Source: Codonopsis lanceolata (Eukaryota > Streptophyta > Magnoliopsida > Asterales > Campanulaceae). Taken from it: 64,000 nucleotides of DNA. Both the position numbers and the translations under genes were made by a program. Shown in pieces: positions 31,458-44,389 of this stretch (the stretch's first letter is position 1; the number at the start of each line of letters is the position of its first letter). The notes below the pieces were generated by a model. It searched no databases and had not been told where the DNA came from. It saw nothing but the letters and a program-made list of their open reading frames with translations. Location of the stretch: NCBI GenBank assembly GCA_013146195.2, contig CM028378.1, forward strand, positions 91,694,295 to 91,758,294. The letters are read 5' to 3'.

Positions 31458-34400
31458 CACAAAAAACACTGTTTAAGCACGGTTACGGGTTTTTCAAGTT
31501 TTCAGGGCTTTCAGTCTAAATTTATGCAACGGGCCCCATAATTCATTTGGACGCGAATGTTATGCTCCGTTAAAGTTCTACCTACCGTTAATTGATTTTT
31601 ACTTGTGCATAACGGAAACTAACGGAAAACTGCGAAAACTTCTCGCCGACACAACTTTCATAAATTGCCGTTAGACCCCCTAAATTTCGAACTCTTCCCG
31701 AAATCCTTGCTCAAATACGTTTCGGCCACTTGTTCTACATCAAAAAACATTCTCATAACCCGTGAGAAGTTCATTTTAAGCCCAAAAAACAATGTTTAAG
31801 CACTGTTACGGGCCTTAGAAGTTATCGAGCATTTACGTCTAAATTTATGCGACGGGGGCCGTAGTTTATTTGGACGCGAAATAATGCTCAGTTAAAGTTC
31901 TACCAACCGTTAATTGATTTCTACTAGTGCATAACGGAAACTAACAGAAAACTGAGAAAATTTTACGCTGACAAAACTTCCAGAAATTACCGTGGGACCC
32001 CCTGAACTTCCTACTCTTCCCGAAAGCCTTATTCAAATACGTTTCGGCCATTTGTTTTACATCAGAAAACATTCTCATAACCCGTGAGAAGTTCGATTTA
32101 AGCACAAAAAAGATTGTTTAAACACTGTTACGGGTCTTGCAAGTTTTCAGGACTTTCCGTCTAAATTTATGTAACGGGACCCGTAGTTCCTTTGGACGCG
32201 AATGTTATGTTCCGTTAAAGTTCTACGGACCGTTAATTGATTTCTACTAGTGCATAATGGAAACTAAAAGAAAACTCAGAAAACTTCCCGTCGACACAAC
32301 TTTCAAAATTTTCCGTACAACCCCTTGAACTTCGAACACTTCCCGAAAGCCTTGCTCAAATACGTTTCGGCCACTTGTTCTACATCAAAAAACATTCTCG
32401 TAACCCGTGAGAAGTTCATTTTAAGCACAAAAAACATTGTTTAAGCAATGTTACGGGTCTTGCAAGTTTTCAGGAATTTTCGTCTAAATTTATGCAACGG
32501 GCCCCGTAGTTCATTTGGACGCAAATGTTATGCTCCGTTAAAGTTCTACCGACCGTTAATTGATTTCTACTAGTGCATAACGATAACTAACGGAAAACTG
32601 AGAAAATTTCCCATTGACACAACTTTCAGAAACAGCCGTGGGACCCCCTGAACTTCGAACTCTTCCCAAAAGCCTTGCTCAAATGCGTTTTGGCCATTTC
32701 TTCTAAATCAAAAAACAGGCTCGTAACCCGTGAGAAGTTCGATTTAAGCACAAAAAATCATTGTTTAAACACTGTTACGGGTCTTGCAAATTTTCAGGAC
32801 ATTCCGTCTAAATTTATGTAACAGGACCCATAATTCATTTGGACGCGAATGTTATGCTCCGTTAAAGTTCTATGGACCATTAATTGATTTCTACTAGTGA
32901 ATAACGGAAACTAATAGAAAACTCAGAAAACTTCCCGCCGACACAACTTTCAGAATTTGTCGTTCGACCCTTTGAACTTCGAACTCTTCCCGAATGCCTT
33001 GCTCCAATACGTTTCGGCCACTTGTTCTACTTCAAAAAACATTCTCGTAACCCGTGAGAAGTTCGTTTTAAGCATAAAAAACACTGTTTAAGCACTGTTA
33101 CGATTCTTGCAAGTTTTAAGGACTTTCCGTCTAAATTTATGTAACGGGACCCGTAGTTCATTTGGACGCGAATGTTATGCTCCGTTAAAGTTCTACGGAC
33201 CGTTAATAGATTTCTACTAGTGCGTAACGGAAGCTAACAGAAAACTCAGAAAACTTCCCGCCGACACAACTTTAAGAAATTGCCGTTTGACCCCCTGAAT
33301 TTCGAACTCTTCCAGAAAGCCTTGTTCCAATACGTTTTGGACACTTGTTCTACATCAAAAAACATTCTCGTAACCCGTGAGAAGTTCTTTTTAAGCACAA
33401 AAACACTATTTAAGCGATGTTACGGGTCTTGCAAGTTTTCAGGACTTTCTGTCTAAATTTATGCAACGGGCCCCGTAGTTCATTTGGATGCGAAAGTTAT
33501 GCTCCGTTAAAGTTCTACCGACTGTTAATTGATTTTTACTAGTGCATAACGGAAACTAACAGAAAACTGCGAATACTTCCCGCCGACACAACTATCAGAA
33601 ATTGCTGTTGGACCCCCTGAACTTCAAACTCTTCCAGAGAGCCTTGCTCAAATACGTTTCGGCCACTTTTTCTACATCAAAAAACATTATCGTAACACGT
33701 GTGAATTTCGTTTTAAGCCCAAAAAACACTGTTTAAACAATGTTACGAGAGTTGGAAGTTTTCGGACCTTTCCGTCTAAATTTATGCAACTGGCCGCGTA
33801 TTTTATTTTGACACGAAATTATGCTCTGTTAATGTTCTACCGAGCGTTAATTGATTTCTACTTGTGTATTACAGAAACTAACTGAAAAATGAGAAAATTT
33901 CTTGCCGACACAACTTTCAGAAATTGTCGTTGGACCCCCTGAACTTCGAACTCTTCCCGAAATACTTGCTCAAATACGTTTCAGCCAGTTGTCCTACATC
34001 AAAAAATATTCTCGTAACCCGTGAGAAATTCGTTTTAAGCCCAAAAAACATTGTTTCGGGCCTTAGAAGTTTTTGGGCATTTATGTCTAAATTTACGCGA
34101 CGGGCGCCGTAGTTTATCTGGACACAAAATTATGCTCCGTTAAAGTTCTGCCGACTGTTAATTGATATCTACTAGTGTATAACGGAAACTAACGGAAAAC
34201 TAAGAATACTTCCCGCCGACACAAGTACTTTCAGAAATTGGCGTGGGACCCCCTGAACTTCGAACTCTTCCCGAAAGCCTTACTCAAATACGTTTCGGCC
34301 ATTTGTTCTACATCAAAAAACATTCTCGTAACTCGTGAGAAGTTCGATTTAAACATAAAAAATACTGTTTAAGCACTGGTACGAGCTCGTCTTGCAAGTT

Positions 34401-37400
34401 TTCAGGACTTTCCATCTAAATTTATTCAACGGTCCCCGTAGTTCATTTGGACGCGAATTTTCGGCTCCGTTAAAGTTCTACGGACCCTTAATTGATTTCT
34501 ACTAGTACATAACGGAAACTAACGGAAAACTACGAAAACTTCCCGCCGACACAACTTTCATAAATTGCCGTTGGACCCCCTGAACATCGAACTCTTCCAA
34601 AAGCCTTCCTCAAATACGTTTCGGCCACTTGTTGTAAATCAAAAAACATTCACGTAACCCATGAGAAGTTCGTTTTAAGCACAAACAACACTGTTTAAGC
34701 ACTGTTACAGGTTTTGGAAGTTTTCGGACCTTTCGTCTGAATTTATGTGACGGGCCTCGTAGCTCATTTGGACGCGAAATTATGCTCTGTTAAATTTCTA
34801 CCGACCGTTAATTGATTTTTACTAGTGCATAACGGAAACTAACAGAAAACTGAGAAAACTTCCCGTCGACACAACTTTCAAAAATTGCCGTTGGACCCCC
34901 TGTACTTCGAACTCTTCCCTAAAGCCTTGCTCAAATACGTTTCAGCCACTTGTTCTACATCAAAAAACATTTTCGTAACTCGTGATAAGTTCGTTTTAAG
35001 CACAAAAAACAATGTTTAAGCACTGTTAGGGGTCTTGTATATTTTCAGGCCTTTCCGTCTAAATTTATGCAACGGGCCCAGTAGTTCATTTGGACGCGAA
35101 AGTTATCCTACGTTAAAATTCTACCGACCGTTAATTGATTTCTACTAGTGTATAACGGAAACTAACGAAAAATTGAGAAAACTTCCCGTCGACACAACTT
35201 TCAAAAATTGTCGTTGGACCCCCTGAAATTCGAAATCTTCCCGAAAGCCTTGCTCAAATACGTTTCGGTCACTTGTTCTACGTTAAAAAACAATTTCGTA
35301 ACACGTGAGAAGTTTGTTTTAAACAAAAAAAAAACACTATTTAAGCATTGTTACGGGCCTTCGAAGTTTTCGAGCATTTACGTCTAAATTTATGCAACGG
35401 TCCCCGTATTTTATTTGCACGAAAAATTATGCTTCGTTAAAGTTCTACCGACCGTTAATTGATTTGTACTAATCCATAAACGAAACTAACGGAAAACTGA
35501 GAAAACGTCCAGCCGACACAACTTTCAGAAATTCTCATTCGACCCCCTGAACTTCGAACTCTTCATGAAAGCATTGTTCAAATACGTTTCGGCCACCTGT
35601 TCTACATCAAAAAACATTCTCGTAACATGTGAGAAGTTCGTTTTAAGCACAAAAAACATTGTTTAAGAACTGTTACGGGTCTTGTAAGTTTTCAGGGCTT
35701 TCCTTCTAAATTTATGCAACGGTCCCCGTAGTTCATTTGGACGCGAATGTTATGTTCCGTTAAAGTTCTACCGACCGTTAATTGATTTTCACTTGTGCAT
35801 AACGGAAACTAACGGAAAAAAGTGAAAACTTCTTGCCGACACAACATTCAGACATTGCCATTGGACCCCATGAACTTCGAACTCTTCCCGAAAGCCTTGC
35901 TGAAATATGTTTCGACCACTTATTCAACATCAAAAACCATTCTCGTAACACGTGAGAATTTCGTTTTAAGCCCAAAAAACACAGTTTTGAAGCAATATTA
36001 CGGGATTTGGAAGTTTTCGGACCTATCCGTCAAAATTTATGCGACGGGCCCCGTAGTTCATTTGGACGCGAAATTATGCTCCGTTAAAGTTCTACCGACC
36101 GTTAATTGATTTCTACTTGTGTATAACGGAAACTAAGGGATAACCGAGAAAACTTCCCGTCGACACAACTTTCAGATATTGCCGTTGGACCCCCGAAACT
36201 TCGAACTCTTCTCGAATGCCTTGCTCAAATACGTTTCGGCCACTTGTTCTACATAAAAAAAACATTATCGTAACCCGTGAGAAGTTCGTTTTAAACCCAT
36301 AAAACACTGTTTAAGCATGTTACGGGCCTTAGACGTTTTAGGGCATTTAACTCTAAATTTATGCGACGGGCGCCGTAGTTTATTTGGACGCGAAATTATG
36401 CTCAGTTAAAGTTATACCAACCGTTAATTGATTTCTACTAGTACATAACATAAAGTAACGAAAAACTGAGAAAACTTCACGCCGACACAACTTTCAGAAA
36501 TTACGGTTCGACCCCCTGAACTTCAAACTTTTCCTGAAAGCCTTGCTCCAATACTTTTCGGCCACTTATTCTACAACAAAAAACATTCTCGGAACCCGTG
36601 AGAAGTTTGTTTTAAGCACAAAAAACACTACTTAAGCAATGTTACAGAGCTTGTAAGTTTTCAGGGCTTTCTGTCTAAATTTATGCAACGGTCCCCGTAG
36701 TTAATTTGGACAAAAAAACACTATTTAAGTAATTGATTTTTAGTTGTGCATAACGGAAACTAACGGAAAACAGCGAAAACTTCCCGCCGACGCATCATTC
36801 AGACTTTGCCGTTGGACCCCATGAACTTCGAACTATTCCGGAAAGCCTTGCTCAAATACGTTTCAGCCACTTGGTCAACATAAAAAAACATTCTCGGAAC
36901 CCGTGAGAAGTTTGTTTTAAGCCCAAAAAACACTGGTTAAGCAATGTTACAGGACTTGGAGGTTTTCAGGACTTTACGTCTAAATTTATGTGACGAGCCC
37001 CGTAGTTCATGTGGACACGAATGCTATGCTCAATTAAAGTTCTACCGACCGTTAATTGATTTTTACTTGTGCATAACGGAAACTAACGGAAAAAAGCGAA
37101 AACTTCCCGCCGACACAACATTCAAACATTACCGTTGGACCCCATGAACTTCGAACTCTTTCCAAAAGCCTTGCTCAAATATGTTTCTGCCACTTCTTCA
37201 ACATAAAAAACAATTCTCGTAACACGTGAGAAGTTCGTTTTAAGCCCAAAAAACACTGTTTTGAAGCAATATTACGGGATTTGGAAGTTTTCGGACCTAT
37301 CCGTCAAAATTTATGCGACAGGCCCCGTAGTTCATTTGGACGCGAAATTATGCTCCGTTAAAGTTCTACTGACTGTTAATTGATTTCTACTTGTGTATAA

Positions 37401-37639
37401 CGGAAACTAATGGAAAACTGAGAAAATTTCCCGCCGACAAAACTTTCAGAAATTACCGTTGGACCCCCGGAACTTCGTACTCTTCCCGAGTGCCTTGCTA
37501 AAAATACGTTTCGGCTACTTGCTCTACATAAAAAAACATTCTCGTAACACGTGAGAAGTTCGTTTTAAGCCCAAAAAAACAATGTTTAAGCATGTTACAG
37601 GCCTTAGATGTTTTAGGGCATTTACGTCTAAATTTAAGC

Positions 37640-39570
37640 GACGGGCGCAGTAGTTTATTTGTACGTGAAATTATGCTCCGTTAAAGTTCTACCAACTTCT
37701 AATTAATTTCAACAAGTGAATAACAGAAACTAATGGAAAACTGAGGAAACTTCCTGCCGACACAACTTTCAGAAATTACTGTTCAACCCCCTGAACTTCG
37801 AACTCTTCCCGAAAGTCTTGCTCCAAATCCAATATGATTCAGCCACTTGTTCTACACCAAAAACATTCTCGAAACCCTTGAGACGTTCGTTTTAAGCACA
37901 AAAAACATTGTTTAAGCACTGTTACAAGGCTTGCAAGTTTTCAGGGCTTTCTATCTAAATTTATGCAACGGTCCCCGTAGTTCATTTGGACGCGAATGTT
38001 ATGCTCTGTTAAAGTTCTACCGACCGTTAATTGATTTTTACTTGTGCATCACGGAAACTAACGCAAAACTGCGAAAACTTCCCGCCGACACAACTTTCAG
38101 ACATTGTCGTTGGACCCCATGAACTTCGAACTCTTCCGGAAAGCCTTGCTCAAATACGTTTCGGCCACTTGTTGTACATCAAAAAACATTCTCGTAACAC
38201 GTGAGAAGTTCGTTTTAAGCCAAAAAAACACTACTTAAGCAATGTTACTGGACTTGGAAGTTTTCGGGCCTTTTCGTCAAATTTATTTGACGGGCCCCGT
38301 AGTTCATTTGTATGCGAAATTATGCTCCGTTAAAGTTCTACCGATCGTTAATTGATTTCTACTTGTGTATTACGGAAACTGAGAAAACTTCCCGCCGACA
38401 CAACTTTCAGAAATTGAAGTTGGACCCCCTGAACTTCGAACTCTTCCCGAACGCCTTTCTCAAATATGTTTCGACCACTTGTTATACATCAAAAAAACAT
38501 TCTCGTAACCCGTGAGATGTTCGTTTTAAGCCTAAAAAACACTGTTTAAGCACTGTTACGAGCCTTAGAAGTTTTCGGGCATTTACGTCTAAATTTATGC
38601 GACGGGCGCCGTAGTTTATTTGGACGCGAAATTATGCTTCGTTAAAGTTCTACCGACCGTTAATTGATTTCTACTAGTGCATAACGGAAACTAACAGAAA
38701 ACTAACAAAACTTCCCCCCGACACAACTTTCAGAAATTGTCGTTCGACCCCCTGAACTTCGAACTCTTCCAGAAAGCCATGCTCCAATATGTTTCGGCCA
38801 CTCGTTCTACACCAAAAAAACATCCTCGTAACCCGTGAGAAGTTCGTTTTAAGCACAAAAAACACTGTTTAAGCACTGTTACGGGTCTTGCAAGTTTTCA
38901 GGGCTTTCCTTCTAAATTTATGCAACGGTCCCCGTAGTTCATTTGGACACGAATGTTATGCTCTGTTAAAGTTCTACCGACCGTTAATTGATTTTTACTT
39001 GTGCATAACAGAAACTAACGGAAAACTGCGAATACTTCCCGCCGACACAACTTTCAGACATTGTCGTCGGACCCCATGAACTTCGAACTCTTCCGGAAAG
39101 CCTTGCTCAAATACGTTTCGGCCACTTGTTGTACAACAAAAAACATTCTCGTAACACATGAGAAGTTCGTTTTCAGCCCAAAAAACACTACTTAAGCAAT
39201 GTTACTGGACTTGGAAGTGTTGGGGCCTTTCCGTCTAAATTTATTTGACGGGCCCCGTAGTTCATTTGGATGCGAAATTATGCTCCGTTAAAGTTTTACC
39301 GACCGTTAATTGATTTCTACTTGTGTATTACGGAAACAGAGAAAACTTCCCGCCGACACAACTTTCAAAAATTGCAGTTGGACCCCCTGAACTTCGAACT
39401 CTTCCCGAACGCCTTTCTCAAATACGTTTCGGCCACTTGTTCATCAAAAAAACATTCTCGTAACCCGTGAGATGTTCGTTTTAATCCTAAAAAATACTGT
39501 TTAAGCACTGTTACGGGCCTTGGAAGTTTTCGGGCATTTACGTCTAAATTTATGCAACGGGCACCGTAGT
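37640..39570 (+). repeat. ~957-bp higher-order repeat of three satellite subtypes
   Basis: Equivalent points occur at 37931 and 38888 (957 apart), 38312 and 39270 (958 apart), and ~38600 and ~39560 (960 apart). The subtype sharing TGTGTATTACGGAAAC and a shortened GAAACTGAGAAAAC is present once per unit. This shows amplification of a trimer rather than single monomers. Confidence 0.85.
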
Positions 39571-39814
39571 TTATTTGGACGCGAAATTATGCTCCGTTAA
39601 AGTTCTACCGAAGCGGATTAATTGATTTCTACTAGTGCATAAAAACTAACGAAAACTAACCAAAACTTCCCCCAACACAACTTTCGAGAATTGCCGTTCG
39701 ACCCCACGAACTTGAACTTCTTCAGCCATGCTCCAATATGTTTCGGCTACTCGTTCTACACCAAAAAACATTCTCGTAACCCGTTAGAAGTTCATTTTAA
39801 GCCCAAAAAACACT

Positions 39815-40200
39815 GTTTTGAAGCAATATTACGGGATTTGGAAGTTTTCAGACCTATCCGTCAAAATTTATGCGACGGGCCCTGTAGTTCATTTGAACGC
39901 GAAATTATGCTCCGTTAAAGTTCTACCGACCGTTAATTGATTTATATTTGTGTATAACGGAAACTAATGGAAACCTGAGAAACCTACCTGCCGACACAAC
40001 TTTCAATTGGAAAGTTTTCTCAGTTTTCCATTAGTTTCCGTTATACACAAGTAGAAATCAATTAACGGTCGGTAGAACTTTAACGGAGCATAATTTCGCG
40101 TCCAAATGAACTACGAGGCCCGTAGCATGAATTTTGATTGATAGGTCCGAAAACTTCCAAATCCCGTAATATTGCTTCAAAACAGTGTTTTTTTGGGCTT
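39815..40200. repeat. satellite inversion point, near-palindrome
   Basis: Left arm: CACTGTTTTGAAGCAATATT, GGGATTTGGAAGTTTTC and CCTATCCGTCAAAATTTATG, ending near 39985. Right arm: the reverse complement of the same subtype, starting about 40011 (AAAGTTTTCTCAGTTTTCC). A spacer of ~25 bases separates arms of at least 170 bases, with few mismatches. Orientation of all monomers flips here. Confidence 0.9.
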
Positions 40201-42479
40201 AAAACGAACTTCTCACGTGTTACGAGAATGATTTTTGATGTTCAACAAGTGGCCGAAACGTATTTCAGCAAGGCTTTCGGGAATAGTTCGAAGTTCATGG
40301 GGTCCAACGGCAATGTTTGAAAGTTGTGTCGGCGGGAAGTTTTCGCTTTTTTCTGTTAGTTTCTGTTATCAACAAATAAAAATCAATTGATGGTCGGTAG
40401 AACTTTAACTGAGCATAACATTCGCGTCCAAATGAACTACGGGGACCGTTGCATAAATTTAGACGGAAAGCCCTGAAAACTTGTAAGACCCGTAACAATG
40501 CTTAAACAGTGTTTTTTGGGCTTAAAACGAACTTGTCACGGGTTACGAGAATATTTTTTGATGTGGAACAAGTGACCGAAACGTATTTGAGCCAGGATTT
40601 CGGGAAGAGTTTGATGTTCAGGGGGTCCAATGGCAATTACTGAAAGTTGTGACGTCGGGAAGTTTTCTTAGTTTTCCGTTAGTTTCCGTTACGCACTAGT
40701 AGAAATCAACTAACGGTCCGTTGAGCTTTAACAGAGCATAACATTCGCGTCCAATTGAATTACGGGGCCCGTTCCATAAATTTAGACGGAACGTACTGAA
40801 AACATACAAGACCCGTAACAGTGCTTAAACAGTGTTTTTTGTGCTTAAATCGAACTTCATGCGGGTTACGAGAGTGTTTTTTGATGTAGAACAAATGCTC
40901 GAAACGTATTTGAGCAAGGCTTTCGGGAAGAGTTCGAAGTTCAGGGGGTCCCACGGCAATTTTTGAAAGTTGTGTCGGGGGGAAGTTTTCTCAGTTTTCC
41001 GTTAGTTTCCGTTATGCACTAGTAGAAATCAATTAATGGTCGGTAGAACTTTAACGGAGCATAATTTCGCGTCCAAATGAACTACGGGGCCCGTCACATA
41101 AATTTAGACGGAAAGGCCCGAAAACTTCCAAGTCCCGTATCATTGCTTAAACATTGTTTTTTGGGCTTAAATTAACTTCTCACGTGTTACGAGAATGTTT
41201 TTTGAGGTAGATCAAGTGGCCGAAACGTATTTTAGCAAAGCTTTCGGGAAGAGTTTCGAAGTTCATTGGGTCCAACATTAATGTTTGAAAGTTATGTCGG
41301 TGGGAAGTTTTCGCTGTTTTCCGTTAGTTTCCGTTATGTACAAGTAAAAATCAATTAACGGTCGGTAGAACTTTAACGGAGCATAACATTCGCGTCCAAA
41401 TGAACTATAGGGCCCGTTGCAAAAATTTAGACGAAAAGCCCTGAAAACTTGTAAGACCCGTAACAGTGCTTTAACAGTGTTTTTTGTGTTTAAAATGAAC
41501 TTCTCACGGGTTACGAGAATGGTTTTAGGTGTTGAACAATTGGCCGAAACGTATTGGAGCAAGGCTTTCGGGAAGAGTTCGAAGTTTAGGGGGTTGAATG
41601 GCAATTTATGAAAGTTGTGTCGGCGGGAAGTTTTCTTATTTTCTGTTAATTTCCGTTATGCACTAGTAGAAATCAATTAACGGTCAGTAGAACTTTAACG
41701 GAGTATAATTTCGTGTCCAAATGAAATACGGGGCCCGCCGAATAAATTTAGATGGAAAGGTCTGAAAACTTGCAAGACCTGTAACAGTGCTTAAACAGTG
41801 TTTTTTGTGCCTAAAACGAACTTCTCACGGGTTACGAGAATGTTTTTTGATGTAGAGCAGGTGGTCGAAACGTATTTGAGCAAGGCTTTCGGGGAGAGTT
41901 CGAAGTTAAGGGGGTCCAATAACAATTTATGATAATTGTGTCGGCGGGAAGTTTTATTAGTTTTCCGTCAGTTTCCGTTATGCACTAGTAGAAATAAATT
42001 AACAGTCGGTAGAACTTTAACGGAGCCTAATTTCGTGTCCAAATGAACTACGGGGCCTGTCGCATAAACATAGATGAAAAGGCCTGAAAACTTCCAAAAC
42101 ATGTAACAATGCTTAAACAGTGTTTGTTGTGCTTAAAACTAACATTTCGCGGGTTACGGGATTGTCTTTTAAAGTAGAACAAGTGTTTGAAACGTATTTG
42201 ATCAAAGCTTTCGGGAAGAGTTCGAATTTCAGGGGGTCCAACAGCAATTTCTGAAAGTTTTTGTGTCGGCGGGAAGTTTTCTCAGTTTTCCGTTTGTTTC
42301 TGTTATACACTAGTAGAAATCAATTAACGTTTGGTAGAATTTTAACGTGGGATAACTTTCGCGTCCAAATGAACTATGGGGCACGTTGCATAAATTTAGA
42401 CAGAAAGATCTGAAAACATACAAGGCCCGTAACAGTGCTTAAACAGTGTTTTTTGTGCTTAAAACGAACTTTTCACGGG

Positions 42480-43358
42480 TTACGAGAATGTTGTTTGACG
42501 TAGAACAAGTGGCCGAAATGCTTGAGAATTTGTGCAATGCCTCTCCCTTGCTTGTGACAATCTTGGTTCTTGGTTGGTGGTCAGAATCATATCATTCTCT
42601 CTCTCTTGAAAAGGATTTGTCTTCAAATCAAGACCTACATCATATAGACACGATTTAGTAACCAAGATATAGTCTCTAAAATTATGCTTACCATATGATT
42701 TCATGTCATCGCTTTGCTCAAACTCTCTATGTTTGCAAACCATTCCATGCAAGTCCATGTAACTCCAATCACCGGGATCAAAGACCTTCCTCACTTGACT
42801 TTCCATCAGTACACTTTGGTACTCCATCAAGATTTCCTCCTTTAAGAGTAGAAGAAACATAACAAAACTATGTACTACCACATGAACAACATTGTTAGCA
42901 CACAATGGATTATGTAATAATTTAGCACAAACATCTCTTGGTGTAGGAACGTGTCCCACCATCAAACAGATCCAAACCCTATCACCGGGTTCAAATATCA
43001 ATCTAACATATCTCACTTGCATTACTCGATGACTTTCCATGAATGACAACATCACATATGCAATATTAAACACAACGAGATCATTATAAGGAATGTCAAT
43101 GAAAGATATCAATAAGTATAATAAGATAATATGCAATATGGCAAACCAACTCATGTATCCAAATCTGTCATGACAAGTAAATCCGTCAATGTTTATAATC
43201 TCACTCATCAAGTTATCACAACTCAATGTTCCCTCATGAAAATCCTTTATAAAACCACAATCACCAGGTTTAAACATTAACCTAGTAAATCTTCTTTTTA
43301 GCACACCCATGCTCAACATCACAACTTTATGCAATCCAAAGCATATACAATAAATCAT
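42480..43358 (-). pseudogene. gypsy pol 3' remnant, open frame of 292 codons
   Basis: The frame is uninterrupted for 292 codons but looks like rearranged gypsy pol. Near its C-terminus DVGLDLKTNPFQ plus an acidic stretch matches the tail that follows the integrase in many plant gypsy polyproteins. Upstream, three spaced variants of FxPGD-W (LMFKPGD, LIFEPGDRVWICL, KVFDPGDWSYMDL) resemble the integrase C-terminal FEPGDWVW motif present once in intact elements, so this segment may have been tandemly duplicated. The last ~14 codons lie in the satellite. The hydrophobic middle (FAILHIILLYLLISF) has no family I recognise. No evidence of expression. Confidence 0.55.
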
Positions 43359-43362
43359 GGAG

Positions 43363-44289
43363 AACTTTCTCTCTTGTTTTCACTCAAGCACTCCTTTTTC
43401 TTGGCTATCTCACAAAACTCACTTTTATCTCTAGCCAAACTCTCATTATTTTCACTTGAGCTCTTCTTTTTCTTGGCTATCTCACGCTCCTCACTTTGCT
43501 CTCTAGCCAAACTTTCTTTATTTTCTCTCAAGCTCTTTTTTTTAAAGGCTTCTCTATTTTCTTTTCCTCGCCAGCCTTTCTCTCTTCACTAGCTATTGAG
43601 CTTATCATCATAAAATTCTCATAAGCTTGTGTTGGAGTCAATGGTACAAGCTTAATGGCTGTTTGATCATGCAGAAAAGAATGTCTTTTTGTGTTGCCAT
43701 CATAAGTAACACTCCTCTCAACTTGCTAAGGTCACCCTAGCAATAAATGAGTTTGTCGTATTGGCACCACATCACACATCACCTCATCTTCATACCTTCT
43801 AATCTTGAACTTCATAAGAACTTGCTTGTTTACCCTCAACATACCTCCTCCATTCAAGCATTGCAACTTGTAGGGTTTAGGATGCTTGGTTGTAGGTAAC
43901 CCTAATTTTTCAACCATGGTCACACTAGCAACATTAGTACAACTATTTCCATTAATGATCACCCCACAAATTTGCTCTTGCACTTTGCACTTACTAAAGA
44001 AAATTTTCTCCCTTTCAATCTCTTCCACAGTTGGAACTCTCACTTCTAACATCCTCCTAACTACCATATTGTTTTCTCTCTCATCACCTATTGGAAAAGG
44101 CTTAGAAGAATTTTTGTCACCCTTATTTACCTCCACTTCTTTTAGTTTTGGGTTCTTAATTTGCAACCGAAGATCCTTCCAATATTTCTCAAAATTAATT
44201 TTTTTATCTATTCTACGTCTTGGCATTTCAAAAGTATTAATTTCAAATTTCATATTCCTAAAGTAAGAGTAATGAATTTTTTTTCTCAA
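43363..44289 (-). pseudogene. gypsy protease and linker, RT deleted
   Basis: The 185-codon frame (44289-43732) ends with an aspartic-protease-like domain. It contains KVQEQICGVIINGNSCTNVA (INGNS stands where DGGS or DSGA would be), VEKLGLPTTKHPKPYKLQ, VNKQVLMKF, EVMCDVVPI and HLLLG. The catalytic Asp is replaced by Asn, so it is unlikely to be active. After a stop at 43734, the frame continues with GNTKRHSFLHDQTAIKLVPLTPTQAYENF-like sequence and a lysine/glutamate-rich linker with a duplicated SLARE..SE..EIAKKK motif. RT and RNase H, expected next, are missing. The sequence passes directly into the integrase-tail segment at 43358. Confidence 0.8.
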
Positions 44290-44389
44290 TTAGCAAAAAA
44301 AAAAGTAACATGCTCATAAATAAAAAAACATAGAAACAAATACACACAAAGAGAGAGAGAGAATTAAATGCATAGAGAAGCAAACTCCC

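Larger units (their letters stand above)
31458..42519. repeat. ~322-bp satellite array, ~34 monomers
   Basis: The unit recurs with a period near 322. It contains CACAAAAAACACTGTTTAAGC, ACGGGTCTTGCAAGTTTTCA, GTCTAAATTTATGCAACGGG, CCCGTAGTTCATTTGGACGC, CTCCGTTAAAGTTCTACCGA, CCGTTAATTGATTTCTACTA, AACGGAAACTAACGGAAAAC and CCGCCGACACAACTTTCAGA. About 27 monomers run forward to ~40010 and about 8 run in reverse from 40011 to 42519. Subtypes differ in blocks (GCAACGGGCCCC versus GCGACGGGCGCCGTAGTTTA; TCTTGCAAG versus CCTTAGAAG versus ATTTGGAAG). In the 37.6-39.6 kb part, three subtypes repeat as a ~957-bp higher-order unit. The 60-108 codon frames across the array are satellite sequence, not genes. 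Confidence 0.96.

Noticed and set aside
31458..42519. Many 60-108 codon frames with recurring LKFYRPLIDFYLCITET and similar peptides
   Set aside because: They are translations of the 322-bp satellite in varying frames and on both strands. They break in most monomers.
42480..43358. 292-codon ORF as a cellular gene
   Set aside because: It contains gypsy tail motifs and runs into satellite DNA. It is listed as a retroelement remnant instead.
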